Assembly: GCF_031348265.1 (NCBI RefSeq)
Contig: NZ_CP133771.1
Span: 2,542,001-2,606,000 of the forward strand
Reading direction: 5' to 3'
Length of the DNA stretch: 64,000 nt
From: Streptomyces collinus
Lineage (GTDB): Bacteria > Actinomycetota > Actinomycetes > Streptomycetales > Streptomycetaceae
Of the stretch, positions 16,178 through 24,902 are shown piece after piece. Within the stretch, counting starts at the first letter, position 1; every line of letters starts with the position of its first letter. A model generated the notes under the pieces. It did no database searches. It was not told the origin of the DNA and was given only the letters and a program-made list of their open reading frames with translations. Both the position numbers and the translations under genes were made by a program.

Positions 16178-16960
16178 GTGCTTGTCCTGCTGCCGCCGTC
16201 CGAAGGAAAGGCATCGTCCGGTCGTGGTGCGCCGCTGAAGCCGGAGTCGCTGTCGCTGCCGGGGCTCTCCGGAGCCAGGGAGGCCGTCCTCACCGAGCTG
16301 GTCGAGTTGTGCGCGGGTGACGAGGACAAGGCACGTGAGGTGCTGGGGCTGAGCGAGGGGCTGCGGGGCGAGGTCGCGAAGAACGCGGAGCTGCGGACCG
16401 CGGGCGCCCGGCCGGCCGGGGAGATCTACACCGGCGTGCTCTACGACTCCCTCGGCCTGGCCTCCCTCGACCCGGCCGCCAAGCGCAGGGCCGCGCGGTC
16501 ACTGCTCGTGTTCTCCGGGTTGTGGGGTGCCGTGCGGGTGACGGACCGGATTCCGTCCTACCGGTGCTCGATGGGCGTGAAGCTGCCGGGGCTCGGGGCG
16601 CTGGGCGCGCACTGGCGGACGCCGATGGCGTCGGTGCTGCCGGAGGTGGCCGGGAGCGGGCTGGTGCTGGATCTGCGGTCCGCCGCGTACGCAGCCGCCT
16701 GGAAGCCGAAGGGTGAGGTCGCCGGGCGTACGGCGTCCGTGCGGGTGCTGCACGCGCCGACGCGGAAGGTGGTCAGCCACTTCAACAAGGCGACGAAGGG
16801 GCGGATCGTGCGCAGTCTGCTGACCGCCGGGGCCGACCCGAAGGGCCCGGCCGAGCTGGTGGAGACGCTCAAGGATCTCGGGTACGTCGTGGAGGCGCAG
16901 GCGCCCGCGAAGGCGGGGCAGGCGTGGTCGCTGGACGTGCTGGTGGACGAGGTGCACTAA
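16178..16960 (+). CDS. yaaA: Peroxide stress protein YaaA (UPF0246/DUF328)
   Basis: 260 residues from GTG 16178, with GAAGGAG 5 nt before it. The N-terminus MLVLLPPSEGK and the central YTGVLYDSLGL and DLRSAAY motifs, together with the LVVSHFNK-type segment, are diagnostic of the YaaA family. The E. coli member limits free iron during hydrogen peroxide stress and has a DNA-binding helix-hairpin-helix-like fold. Nothing in the neighbourhood suggests a different role here. Confidence 0.92.
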   Translation: MLVLLPPSEGKASSGRGAPLKPESLSLPGLSGAREAVLTELVELCAGDEDKAREVLGLSEGLRGEVAKNAELRTAGARPAGEIYTGVLYDSLGLASLDPAAKRRAARSLLVFSGLWGAVRVTDRIPSYRCSMGVKLPGLGALGAHWRTPMASVLPEVAGSGLVLDLRSAAYAAAWKPKGEVAGRTASVRVLHAPTRKVVSHFNKATKGRIVRSLLTAGADPKGPAELVETLKDLGYVVEAQAPAKAGQAWSLDVLVDEVH

Positions 16961-17022
16961 CGCGCGTTGCACCCTACGCAATGACCTTTGCGCAGCCTGC
17001 ATGTCGACGGCAGGATGACGCC

Positions 17023-17673
17023 ATGGCCTCCCCTCCCCTGCCCGCTTCCGTGCTGGACCTCGCGCCCGTCGTCCCCGTCGTCGTCATCGAGGACGTCGGC
17101 GACGCCGTACCGCTGGCGCGGGCGCTGGTCGCGGGCGGGCTGCCCGCGATCGAGGTGACGTTGCGGACGCCCGCGGCTCTGGAGGCGATCCGGGAGATCG
17201 CCCGGGAGGTGCCCGGGGCGGTGGTCGGGGCCGGGACGGTGATCCGTCCCGGGCAGGTCGCGGAGGCGGTGGCCGCGGGCTCCCGCTTCCTGGTCAGTCC
17301 CGGCTGGACGGACGTCCTGCTGGAGGCGATGCGGGCGTCCGGGGTGCCGTTCCTGCCGGGGGTGTCGACCGCGTCCGAGGTCGTGGCGCTGCTGGAGCGC
17401 GGGGTGCGGGAGATGAAGTTCTTCCCGGCGCAGGCCGCGGGCGGTACGGCGTATCTGAGATCGCTGTCGGGTCCGTTGCCGCAGGCGCGGTTCTGCCCGA
17501 CGGGCGGGATCGGCCCGGACTCCGCCCCGGACTATCTGACCCTGCCCAACGTGGGCTGTGTGGGCGGGAGCTGGATGCTGCCGCAGGATGCCGTCGCCGC
17601 CCAGGACTGGGGCCGTGTCGAGACGCTGGCCCGTGCGGCCTCCGCGCTCAGCGCAGGTGGGACGTGTCGTTGA
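17023..17673 (+). CDS. eda: KDPG/KHG aldolase (2-dehydro-3-deoxy-phosphogluconate aldolase)
   Basis: 216 residues from ATG 17023. TIM-barrel aldolase: [15 protein letters not shown] carries the conserved Glu, VVGAGTVI and FLVSPGW follow, and the Schiff-base lysine is in [11 protein letters not shown]. It would cleave 2-keto-3-deoxy-6-phosphogluconate to pyruvate and glyceraldehyde 3-phosphate and/or 4-hydroxy-2-oxoglutarate to pyruvate and glyoxylate. No other Entner-Doudoroff gene lies in the window, so the physiological substrate is open. Its last 26 bp overlap the convergent RNase H/phosphatase gene. Confidence 0.92.
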   Translation: MASPPLPASVLDLAPVVPVVVIEDVGDAVPLARALVAGGLPAIEVTLRTPAALEAIREIAREVPGAVVGAGTVIRPGQVAEAVAAGSRFLVSPGWTDVLLEAMRASGVPFLPGVSTASEVVALLERGVREMKFFPAQAAGGTAYLRSLSGPLPQARFCPTGGIGPDSAPDYLTLPNVGCVGGSWMLPQDAVAAQDWGRVETLARAASALSAGGTCR

Positions 17674-19462
17674 GGAGGCGGACGCTGGCATTGCCGTCCG
17701 CGTAGTACGCGACGACCGACAGGGACGCGGCCGACAGTTCCATGCGGAACAGGGACTCCGGCGGGGCGCCCAGGGCGAGCCGGACGAGCGTCTTGATCGG
17801 GGTCACGTGCGTGACGAGCAGGACCGTTCGGCCCGCGTGGGCCGCGACCAGCCTGTCGCGGGTGGCGGCGAGCCGGGTGGCCGTCGCCGCGAAGCTCTCG
17901 CCGCCGCCGGTGGGTTCGGCGTCCGGGGAGGCCAGCCAGGCGTTCAGGTCGTCGGGGTGGCGCTCGCGCACCTCGGCGAAGGTGAGCCCCTCCCAGGCGC
18001 CGAAGTCGGTCTCGCGCAGCCCGTCGTCGATGCCGACGTCGAGCCCGAGCCGGGCGGCGACGATCCCGGCGGTCTCCCGCGTCCGGGCGAGCGGCGACGA
18101 CACGACCGCCTGAATGGTGCCCCGCCGGGCCAGCATCGCGGCGGCCCGCTCGGCCTGCTCACGGCCGGTGCCGGACAGGGAGGGGTCGGTTCCGCCACTG
18201 CCGGAGAACCGCTTCTGGGGCGTCAACGGCGTCTCGCCGTGCCGGAGCAGGACGAAGGTGGCGGGGGCACCCATGTCGGCGGGAGCCCAGCCGGGCGTGG
18301 CGACGGCCTGGGCGGCCCGGGAGTCGGCGTCGGCGTTCTCGGCGAGTGCCCCGGCCTTCGCGACGCGGGCGTCGGAGGCGGCTTCGGCGGCAGAGGAGTC
18401 CGCCGTCACGGCAGGGCCGTCGGCGGGGCCCTCGGCCTTGACCGCACGGGCATCGGCGGGGCCCTCGGCCTGGACCGCACCGCCGTCGGCCGGGCCCTCA
18501 GCCTTGACCGCGCGGGCGTCGGCCGGGCCCTCAGCCTTGACCGCGCGGGCGTCGGCGTCAGCCTTGGCGGCACCGCCACCCGCGACGGCCCCCGCGGCAG
18601 GGGCGTCCGCCGTCACGGCGTGACCACCGGCGGCAGACCCGGCCTTCGCAGCACGGACATCGGCCTGGGCCCTCGCGATGCCGCCCTGCGCGACGGCCTG
18701 CGCGGCACGCGCATCGGCGGCAGCCTCCGCCGGGCGGACGGCAGCCCCGGGCCTGCCGGTCTCCGCGTCCGCTTCAGCCTGCGACGCGGCGGTTCGTGCC
18801 GCGTCGCCTCCGCCCGACGGGCCGGCCGCCTCAGGGGCGTGAGGAGGCGCGGCGTCCGCCCCCGGGCCGGTCGGCGCGGCGGCGGCACGGCCCGCCGCCA
18901 GAGCCCCGCGCACCCGTGCCGCACCCGCCACCGCGTCACCGGGCGGGCCGTGGGACGCGGCGGCCTCGGCGCGCCCGGCACCCCAAGTGCCCCCGGCACC
19001 CCCGGCAGCCGCATCCAGCTCCGCCGTCGACGCCGGCTCCGACCACCGCTCGCCCCTGGCCCCGGCATCCATCGCCTCGTTGGCCAGCCGGTCCGCGTGC
19101 TTGTTCTGCGCCCTCGGCATCCACTCGTACGTGACCTGCCCGGGCGGGAAGACCCGGGACGCCTGCGTCGCCAGTGGCTTCATGTCGGGGTGCTTGATCT
19201 TCCAGCGGCCCGACATCTGCTCGATGACGAGCTTGGAGTCCATCCGGACGTGGACCGTCGCGTCAGGGTCCAGTTCCCGGGCGGCGAGCAGGCCGGCGAG
19301 GAGGCCGCGGTACTCGGCGACGTTGTTCGTGGCGACGCCGATGTACTCGGCGGTCTCCCGCAGGGTCTCCCCCGTCGCCGCGTCGCTGACCACGGCCCCG
19401 TAGCCGGCCGGCCCCGGGTTGCCCCGTGAGCCGCCGTCGGCCTCGACGATGAACTCCCGCAC
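17648..19462 (-). CDS. Bifunctional RNase H / acid phosphatase with unusually long linker
   Basis: 604 residues from GTG 19462 (AGGGAG 8 nt upstream). The N-terminal type I RNase H domain (1-135) has catalytic Asp9, Glu50, Asp75 and Asp124. The C-terminal histidine-phosphatase domain (about 398-600) has the RHG catalytic motif at 407-409 and VLLVTH near the end. Between them lie about 260 residues of Ala/Gly/Pro-rich low complexity with 11-residue repeats of the type KAEGPADARAV. Relatives such as Rv2228c of M. tuberculosis are about 364 residues, so the linker is greatly expanded. The RNase H part removes RNA from RNA-DNA hybrids; the phosphatase part is related to alpha-ribazole phosphatase (CobC). 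It sits in an operon with a zinc ribbon protein and Nif3. Confidence 0.93.
   Translation of the reverse strand: MREFIVEADGGSRGNPGPAGYGAVVSDAATGETLRETAEYIGVATNNVAEYRGLLAGLLAARELDPDATVHVRMDSKLVIEQMSGRWKIKHPDMKPLATQASRVFPPGQVTYEWMPRAQNKHADRLANEAMDAGARGERWSEPASTAELDAAAGGAGGTWGAGRAEAAASHGPPGDAVAGAARVRGALAAGRAAAAPTGPGADAAPPHAPEAAGPSGGGDAARTAASQAEADAETGRPGAAVRPAEAAADARAAQAVAQGGIARAQADVRAAKAGSAAGGHAVTADAPAAGAVAGGGAAKADADARAVKAEGPADARAVKAEGPADGGAVQAEGPADARAVKAEGPADGPAVTADSSAAEAASDARVAKAGALAENADADSRAAQAVATPGWAPADMGAPATFVLLRHGETPLTPQKRFSGSGGTDPSLSGTGREQAERAAAMLARRGTIQAVVSSPLARTRETAGIVAARLGLDVGIDDGLRETDFGAWEGLTFAEVRERHPDDLNAWLASPDAEPTGGGESFAATATRLAATRDRLVAAHAGRTVLLVTHVTPIKTLVRLALGAPPESLFRMELSAASLSVVAYYADGNASVRLLNDTSHLR
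18416..18563. repeat. 33-bp in-frame tandem repeat in the RNase H/phosphatase linker
   Basis: Four full units of 33 bp (starting 18416, 18449, 18482, 18515) plus a partial one encode 11-residue KAEGPADARAV-type repeats. The units differ by a few bases and never break frame. Diverged relatives of the same composition extend on both sides to about 18300-18950. Confidence 0.85.
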
Positions 19463-19482
19463 CGGAAGGGCTCCCTGAAGGC

Positions 19483-20226
19483 CTAGAGACCGGACTCGGA
19501 CGTGCGCACCAGGATGCGGCGGCAGTTCTCGCAGCGGACGACCGTGTCGGGCGCCGCCTTGCGGATCTCGGCCAGCTCGGTGATGGCGAGCTCCTGCCGG
19601 CAGCCCTGGCAGCTGCGCGCGTACAGCTTCGCCGCGCCGACGCCGCCCTGCTGCCCGCGCAGCTTGTCGTAGAGCTTCAGCAGGTCTTCGGGGATCGAAC
19701 CGGCGACGACCTCGCGCTCCTTGGTGACCGTGGCGACCTCGCCGTCGATCTGCTCGAAGGCCGCGTCGCGGCGCGCGGTCGCGTCGTCGATCTTCGACTG
19801 GACGGAGGTGACGCGCTCGGTCAGCTCCGCGACCCGCTCCTGGGCGGACTCGCGGCGCTCCATGACCTCCAGCACCACGTCCTCCAGATCGCCCTGCCGC
19901 TTGGCGAGGGAGGTGATCTCGCGCTGGAGGTTCTCCAGGTCCTTGGGGGAGGTGACGGCACCCGAGTCGAGGCGCTGCTGGTCGCGGGCGGCGCGCTGGC
20001 GCACCTGGTCCACGTCCTGCTCGGCCTTGGTCTGCTCGCGGGCGGTGTCGCTCTCCTCGGTCTGCGCGGCCACGAGCAGGTCGCGCAGCTGGGTGTGGTC
20101 CTTGGTCAGCGACTCGATCTCGGCGTGCTCGGGCAGCGACTTGCGCTTGTGCGCGAGCTGCTGGAGGCGGACGTCGAGGTCCTGGACGTCGAGGAGTCGG
20201 ATCTGGTCGGCGGGCGCGGCGTTCAG
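19483..20226 (-). CDS. Coiled-coil zinc ribbon protein (C4-type, CT398-like)
   Basis: 247 residues. A long coiled coil (about 10-180) is followed by a zinc ribbon with paired cysteines CQGC and CENC (about 203-232). No ATG, GTG or TTG lies at the right place; the most likely start is CTG at 20226, which overlaps the Nif3 stop as CTGA and has GGAG 8 nt upstream. The family is conserved next to Nif3 and RNase H genes in actinobacteria. Structural relatives (CT398, HP0958/FlgZ) act as assembly or nucleic-acid-related adaptors; a precise role is not known here. Confidence 0.9.
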   Translation of the reverse strand: MNAAPADQIRLLDVQDLDVRLQQLAHKRKSLPEHAEIESLTKDHTQLRDLLVAAQTEESDTAREQTKAEQDVDQVRQRAARDQQRLDSGAVTSPKDLENLQREITSLAKRQGDLEDVVLEVMERRESAQERVAELTERVTSVQSKIDDATARRDAAFEQIDGEVATVTKEREVVAGSIPEDLLKLYDKLRGQQGGVGAAKLYARSCQGCRQELAITELAEIRKAAPDTVVRCENCRRILVRTSESGL

Positions 20227-21077
20227 TTCGGGGCTCCAAGGGGATCGGAAGTGGCGGAGGCCGCGTGCGCGGTCCAGGGGTCGGTGACCGTCTTCGAGAC
20301 GTGGACGCGCAGGTCCCATCCGTGCCGGTCCGAGATCTCGTCGAGCTGGCTCGCGGCCAGCTCGCACCAGGGCCACTCGGTGGCCCAGTGCGCCGCGTCG
20401 AGCAGCGCGAGGGGGCTGTGGGCGCGGGCCTCCGACACCGGGTGGTGGCGCAGGTCTGCGGTGAGGAAGGCGTCGACGCCGGCCGCGCGTACGTGGTCGA
20501 AGAGGCTGTCGCCGGAGCCGCCGCTGACGGCGACCGTGCGTACGGGTGCCTCGGGGTCGCCGGCGACGCGGATGCCCTGCGCGGTGGCGGGCAGCCGCTC
20601 GGCGGCGCGGGCGGCGAACTCTCGGACGGTCAGCGGGTGGTCCAGCGCGCAGAGCCGGCCGAGGCCGCGGCGGCCCTCGGGGTCGGTGGGGTCGGGCACG
20701 AGCGGCCCGGTGACGCGTAGGTCCAGCGCGCCGGCGAGGGCGTCGGAGACACCCGGGTCGGCGGTGTCGGCGTTGGTATGGGCGACGTGCAGCGCGATGT
20801 CGTTCTTGATGAGGGTGTGGACGACACGGCCCTTGAAGTGCGTCGCCGCGACCGTCGTCGTGCCGCGCAGGTAGAGCGGGTGGTGGGTGACGAGCAGGTC
20901 GGCGCCCAGTTTCACCGCCTCGTCGACGATCTCCTGGACCGGGTCGACGGCGAACAGGACGCGCGTGACCTCCTGGTCCGGGTCGCCCGCGACGGTGCCG
21001 ACCGCGTCCCAGGACTCGGCCCGCTCGGCGGGCCACAGGGTCTCCAGCGCGGCGATGACTTCAGACAGACGGGGCAC
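20223..21077 (-). CDS. Nif3-like dinuclear metal centre protein (GTP cyclohydrolase I type 2 family)
   Basis: 284 residues from GTG 21077, chosen because VPRLSEVIAALETLWP is the usual family N-terminus. Metal-binding motifs are VTHHPLYLRG (two His), AHTNAD in the N-terminal half and SEARAHSPLALLDAAHWATE near the C-terminus. Nif3 proteins form hexameric rings with a di-metal site and are nearly universal; their reaction is still debated. The stop overlaps the CTG start of the zinc ribbon gene. Confidence 0.93.
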   Translation of the reverse strand: MPRLSEVIAALETLWPAERAESWDAVGTVAGDPDQEVTRVLFAVDPVQEIVDEAVKLGADLLVTHHPLYLRGTTTVAATHFKGRVVHTLIKNDIALHVAHTNADTADPGVSDALAGALDLRVTGPLVPDPTDPEGRRGLGRLCALDHPLTVREFAARAAERLPATAQGIRVAGDPEAPVRTVAVSGGSGDSLFDHVRAAGVDAFLTADLRHHPVSEARAHSPLALLDAAHWATEWPWCELAASQLDEISDRHGWDLRVHVSKTVTDPWTAHAASATSDPLGAPN

Positions 21078-21274
21078 GGGAGCAAGGCTACCCGCCTGAT
21101 CTGTGGCGTTGCACCGCCACCGCCCGCTCCCGGCACCCCTGGCCCCGCTCAGCACAATTGCCCCCCTTCCCTCAGGCGAATCGTTCCTGGAACACCCTTA
21201 TGTGTGAAGTCCGCGGCAGTGGAATTCGCCGCCCGTGTGCGAAAACTACGTTCGTCACTGGAGGTGACCGAACG

Positions 21275-22495
21275 ATGACGGTCTGTGCGATCGAGCCTTC
21301 GGTGCGACACGACGACGCGGACGAGGACGAGAGGTGGTCCCGGCCCGCAGGCTGCACGCTCACCGCGGACGGCGCCTACGGCGCGCGTCTCGCGTCGGCC
21401 GGCGACTCCTGGTTCCCGGAGCGCTGGACCCTGGACGGCCATGAGCCGTACGCGGTGCCCCTGCCGCGCAACCAGCCGGAGGAGCCCGGCACCGAGGTGC
21501 AGCCGATGGGCGACGGCCGGGTCCTCATCCACCGCGTGGTGGCCGGGCGGCACGCCTTCGCGCTGCTGTACCCGACCGGGCCCGGCACCGGCGAGCTGCC
21601 CCTGGGCGGGGTCCAGTGCCGGGACGAGACCGCCCGGCTGCGGCTGCTGCCGCCCGCCCCGGGCGGCGAGCGGGCCTACGCCCTCGCCGTCGGGCCGCGT
21701 ACGACCTCGGTGTGGCTGGTGGCGGGCGGCGCCTTCGGGCCCGAACGGCTGGCCGAGCTGCCGGGCCGCTGCTCGGGCGGGGTCTGGCTGGACCGGACGG
21801 CGCGGCTGCTGGCGCTGGACCAGGAGGCCAGGGGCCGCGTCAAGACCGTCGTGGTGGACCTGGAGTGCGGCGAGGTGTCGCCGCTGCTCCAGATCGCCGC
21901 GGAGAGCGACGACCGGCTGCTGCTCGCCGACCACGACAGCGGGCTGCTGATCGTCCGCTCGGACGCGCCCTCACCGGGGCAGGCCCGGCTGGGCTGGGGC
22001 GTCCTCGGCAGCACACTGCCGGTGCGCTTCCCGGAGTGCCTGCGGGTGCGGGACTGCTCCGTCACGCCGTTCGCGATCCAGCCGGGGCAGGTGCTGACGC
22101 CGGAGAGCTGCGCGGTGGCGCTGCGGGTGGACGGGCCGCGGGGCAGCTGGGTGGGGGTCTGGCGGCCCGCCGAGCGGCGGGTGCACCATCTCCGGGCGCC
22201 CGAGGGGTGGCTGGCGGGTACGGGCCTGTGGACGCCGGAGGGGGTGCTGCGGCTGCCGTACGCGACGCAGGCCGTGCCGTGCGGGGTGGCGCGGGTGAGT
22301 CCGCCGCCGGCCGCCGTACCGGAGTCCGGGGTGGCGACGGCACCGCTTCCGGAGCCCGAATCGGCGGCCCCGCCCGCGGAACACTCCGCACAGTCCGCGG
22401 AAGCATCGGCTCAGCCCGCCGAGCCTCCGGCGCCCTCCGCTCCACGCCCTGTGCCCCTTCAGGAAGCGCCGTTGGGACGCCTTGTAACGAACTAG
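21275..22495 (+). CDS. Conserved hypothetical protein, beta-propeller-like
   Basis: 406 residues from ATG 21275, with GGAGGTG 7 nt upstream. The body (about 1-330) alternates short beta-strand-like segments with Trp/Gly turns in the manner of a beta-propeller; no catalytic motif is seen. From about 340 the chain is a Pro/Ala/Glu/Ser-rich tail. No signal peptide or membrane helix. I do not recognise a characterised relative. It stands alone, diverging from the Nif3 operon. Confidence 0.8.
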   Translation: MTVCAIEPSVRHDDADEDERWSRPAGCTLTADGAYGARLASAGDSWFPERWTLDGHEPYAVPLPRNQPEEPGTEVQPMGDGRVLIHRVVAGRHAFALLYPTGPGTGELPLGGVQCRDETARLRLLPPAPGGERAYALAVGPRTTSVWLVAGGAFGPERLAELPGRCSGGVWLDRTARLLALDQEARGRVKTVVVDLECGEVSPLLQIAAESDDRLLLADHDSGLLIVRSDAPSPGQARLGWGVLGSTLPVRFPECLRVRDCSVTPFAIQPGQVLTPESCAVALRVDGPRGSWVGVWRPAERRVHHLRAPEGWLAGTGLWTPEGVLRLPYATQAVPCGVARVSPPPAAVPESGVATAPLPEPESAAPPAEHSAQSAEASAQPAEPPAPSAPRPVPLQEAPLGRLVTN

Positions 22496-22592
22496 TGCCG
22501 GTTGGCGTGGCTGCCTGGATCCGAGGTCAGGAGGGCCGGTTAGACTCACCCGGCTGTAAAAAAGATCATGTTGACGGGGTGAATTCCATCCG

Positions 22593-22760
22593 ATGAGTGA
22601 CGCCAGCACGAACCAGCCGCGCAATGCCGACGTCCAGCAGTCCTCCACCGGCCCCGGCCGGCACCGTGGAGAGGTCTCCACGCAGGACGGCGAGACGGCT
22701 CCGCGCGGACGTCACCGCAAGCCGGTGGCGGAGACCGAACAGGCCGTGACTGCGGCCTGA
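22593..22760 (+). CDS. Small hydrophilic protein, 55 residues
   Basis: A short ORF with start ATG 22593 and stop TGA 22760. The peptide is highly polar and basic toward the end (RGRHRKPVAETEQ), with no hydrophobic segment. Third-position GC is high, it has its own upstream gap of about 100 bp and a strong terminator 24 bp after the stop, which supports a real gene. Function unknown. Confidence 0.6.
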   Translation: MSDASTNQPRNADVQQSSTGPGRHRGEVSTQDGETAPRGRHRKPVAETEQAVTAA

Positions 22761-22783
22761 CGGCACGCCGGTCACCAGACGGC

Positions 22784-22820
22784 GAACGGCCCTTCCCGCC
22801 ACAAGCGGGGAGGGCCGTTC
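22784..22820. terminator. Bidirectional terminator hairpin
   Basis: GAACGGCCCTTCCCGC and its complement GCGGGGAGGGCCGTTC flank a 5-nt loop (CACAA). It lies between convergent genes (55-residue protein and SDR), so it can serve both. Confidence 0.8.
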
Positions 22821-22837
22821 CGTGCTTTCGGTATCTC

Positions 22838-23782
22838 TCACCCTCGTTTCAGGCCCAGCACCTCCGCCGCCGCGAAGGTCTCCCCGGCCGGACGGTCCGC
22901 GTAGTACGGCCCGAGGACGGCCTCCAGTTCGTCGTAGGTGAAGGCGTCCTGCTTGCTGTCGAACTTCGCGGAGACCCGGGGCCGTTCGACGACGGCGACC
23001 ATCCCGCCGTGCACCACGAGGAGCTGCCCGTTGACGTGGGCGGCGCCGGGCGAGGCCAGATAGCCGACCAGCGGGGCGACGTGCTCGGGGGCGAGCGGGT
23101 CGAGGCCGGTGCCGGAGGGCTGCTCGACGCCCGCGAAGACGTCCTCGGTCATGCGGGTGCGGGCGCGGGGGCAGATGGCGTTGGCGGTGACGCCGTACTT
23201 GCCGAGGGCGAGGGCGGTGGAGGTGGTGAGGCCGACGATGCCGCCCTTGGCCGCCGCGTAGTTGGGCTGCCCGGCGGAACCGGCGAGGAAAGCCTCCGAG
23301 GAGGTGTTCACGATGCGCCCGTACACCGGCTCCCCGGCGCGCTTGGAGCGCTCCCGCCAGTGCGCGGCGGCGAACCGGGTGGTGTTGAAGTGGCCCTTGA
23401 GGTGCACGCGGAGGACGGAGTCCCACTCCTCCTCGGCCATCGAGAAGACCATGCGGTCGCGCAGGATGCCAGCGTTGTTGACCAGGATGTCGAGCCTGCC
23501 GAACGCGGCGACGGCCGACTCGACGAGCGTGCGCGCCTGTGTGAAGTCGGAGACGTCGCCGGTGTGCGCGAGGGCGGTGCCGCCCGCCGCGCGGATCTCG
23601 GCGGCGACCTCCTCGGCGGGCCCCGCGCAGGCCTCGCCCGTGCCGTCGCGGCCGGGCTGCCCGTAGTCGTTGACGACCACGGCGGCACCGAGCCGGGCGA
23701 GTTCCAGCGCCTCGGCCCGGCCGAGTCCGCGGCCCGCGCCCGTGACGATCGCGGACAGTCCCTGGAGCGGCAGCAGCGGCAT
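22838..23782 (-). CDS. Short-chain dehydrogenase/reductase, hydroxyacyl-CoA dehydrogenase-like
   Basis: 314 residues from ATG 23782. Classical SDR: the cofactor motif TGAGRGLG is at about 14-21, NNAG at about 97-100 and the active site is Ser plus YAAAK (about 169-173). It has an about 40-residue C-terminal extension beyond a FabG-type core, as in the dehydrogenase part of peroxisomal multifunctional enzyme 2 (HSD17B4-like) proteins. With the MaoC hydratase and alcohol dehydrogenase upstream it probably oxidises a 3-hydroxyacyl-CoA in side-chain or fatty-acid beta-oxidation. It is the last gene of the operon controlled from the KstR-like site at 25,852. Confidence 0.9.
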   Translation of the reverse strand: MPLLPLQGLSAIVTGAGRGLGRAEALELARLGAAVVVNDYGQPGRDGTGEACAGPAEEVAAEIRAAGGTALAHTGDVSDFTQARTLVESAVAAFGRLDILVNNAGILRDRMVFSMAEEEWDSVLRVHLKGHFNTTRFAAAHWRERSKRAGEPVYGRIVNTSSEAFLAGSAGQPNYAAAKGGIVGLTTSTALALGKYGVTANAICPRARTRMTEDVFAGVEQPSGTGLDPLAPEHVAPLVGYLASPGAAHVNGQLLVVHGGMVAVVERPRVSAKFDSKQDAFTYDELEAVLGPYYADRPAGETFAAAEVLGLKRG

Positions 23783-23793
23783 GGGGTGAGTCC

Positions 23794-24870
23794 TCACATC
23801 TCGATGCACGTACGCAGGGCGGTCCCGGTCCGCATCTGGTCGAGTGCCTCGTTGACGTCGGCGAACGGGACCCGGTGGGTGATCAGGCCGGCGAGGTCGA
23901 TGCGGCCCGCGCGCCACAGGGCGATGGTGCGTTCGTAGGAGCGCAGCACGTCACCGCCGCCGTACAGGGAGGGCAGGATCCGCTTCTCGTCGAAGAACAG
24001 CTCGAACATGTTGAGCTGGAGGAAGTCGTCCATGGCTCCGGCGCCGACCACCACGAGGGTGCCGCCGCGCCGGGTGTTGTCGTAGGCGGTGCGTGCCGTG
24101 GCGGACTTGCCGACGACCTCGAAGACGTGATCGAAGCCCTCGCCGGCGGTGATCTGCTGCTTGGCGTCGGGCAGTTCGTCGGGGGAGACGGCCTGGGTGG
24201 CGCCGAAGCGGAGGGCCGCCTCGCGGCGCGAGGGCACCGGGTCCACGGCGACGATCTCCGCGGCGCCCTGGAGCCGGGCGCCCTGGATCACGGAGATGCC
24301 GACGCCCCCGCAGCCGATGACCGCCACCGACGAACCGGCTTCCAGGTCCGCCGTGTTGAGCGCGGCGCCGAGGCCGGTGGTCACCCCGCAGCCGATGAGG
24401 GCGGCGATGTCGAAGGGCACGTCGTCGGGTATGGGCACCGCGCAGCCGGCGTCGACGACGACCTCCTCGGTGAAGGTGCCGGTGCCGGCGAAGCCGAAGA
24501 CGTCCCCGCCGGGGCGCTTGAAGTTGGGGGTGCCCGCGTTCATGAACCCGGCCAGGCACAGCTCGGTCTGGCCGCGCTTGCAGGCGGGGCAGGAGCCGCA
24601 GGCGGGCAGCCAGCACACGACGACCCGGTCACCGGCCTTCAGATGACGCACACCCTCGCCGACTTCGAGGATCTCCCCCGCCCCCTCGTGCCCGGGGACG
24701 AAGGGCGCGGGCTGCGGGAGCACCCCGCTCATCGCGGACAGGTCCGAGTGGCACAGCCCCGTGGCGCGCACCCGGATCCTCACCCTGCCGGGCCCGAACC
24801 CCACCGCCTCGACGTCGTCGAGGACCTCCAGTTTGTCCTGGCCGATCTCGTGCAGTACGGCTGCGCGCAT
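23794..24870 (-). CDS. Zinc-dependent alcohol dehydrogenase (MDR family)
   Basis: 358 residues. Catalytic zinc ligands are in GLCHSD and GHEGAG; the structural-zinc lobe has four cysteines (CGSCPACKRGQTELC, about 92-106). Rossmann motif GCGGVG lies near 190. It resembles the mycobacterial/Streptomyces class of NAD-dependent dehydrogenases for long or bulky alcohols. It starts 32 nt after the MaoC stop and ends 11 nt before the SDR start, so the three are one operon. The substrate is not evident from the sequence. Confidence 0.92.
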   Translation of the reverse strand: MRAAVLHEIGQDKLEVLDDVEAVGFGPGRVRIRVRATGLCHSDLSAMSGVLPQPAPFVPGHEGAGEILEVGEGVRHLKAGDRVVVCWLPACGSCPACKRGQTELCLAGFMNAGTPNFKRPGGDVFGFAGTGTFTEEVVVDAGCAVPIPDDVPFDIAALIGCGVTTGLGAALNTADLEAGSSVAVIGCGGVGISVIQGARLQGAAEIVAVDPVPSRREAALRFGATQAVSPDELPDAKQQITAGEGFDHVFEVVGKSATARTAYDNTRRGGTLVVVGAGAMDDFLQLNMFELFFDEKRILPSLYGGGDVLRSYERTIALWRAGRIDLAGLITHRVPFADVNEALDQMRTGTALRTCIEM

Positions 24871-24902
24871 GGTGCGGGCTCCCCTCGTACGGCGTTCTGG
24901 AG

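Noticed and set aside
18416..18563. Possible CRISPR array or minisatellite outside genes
   Set aside because: The 33-bp units are in frame within the RNase H/phosphatase linker and have no spacers.
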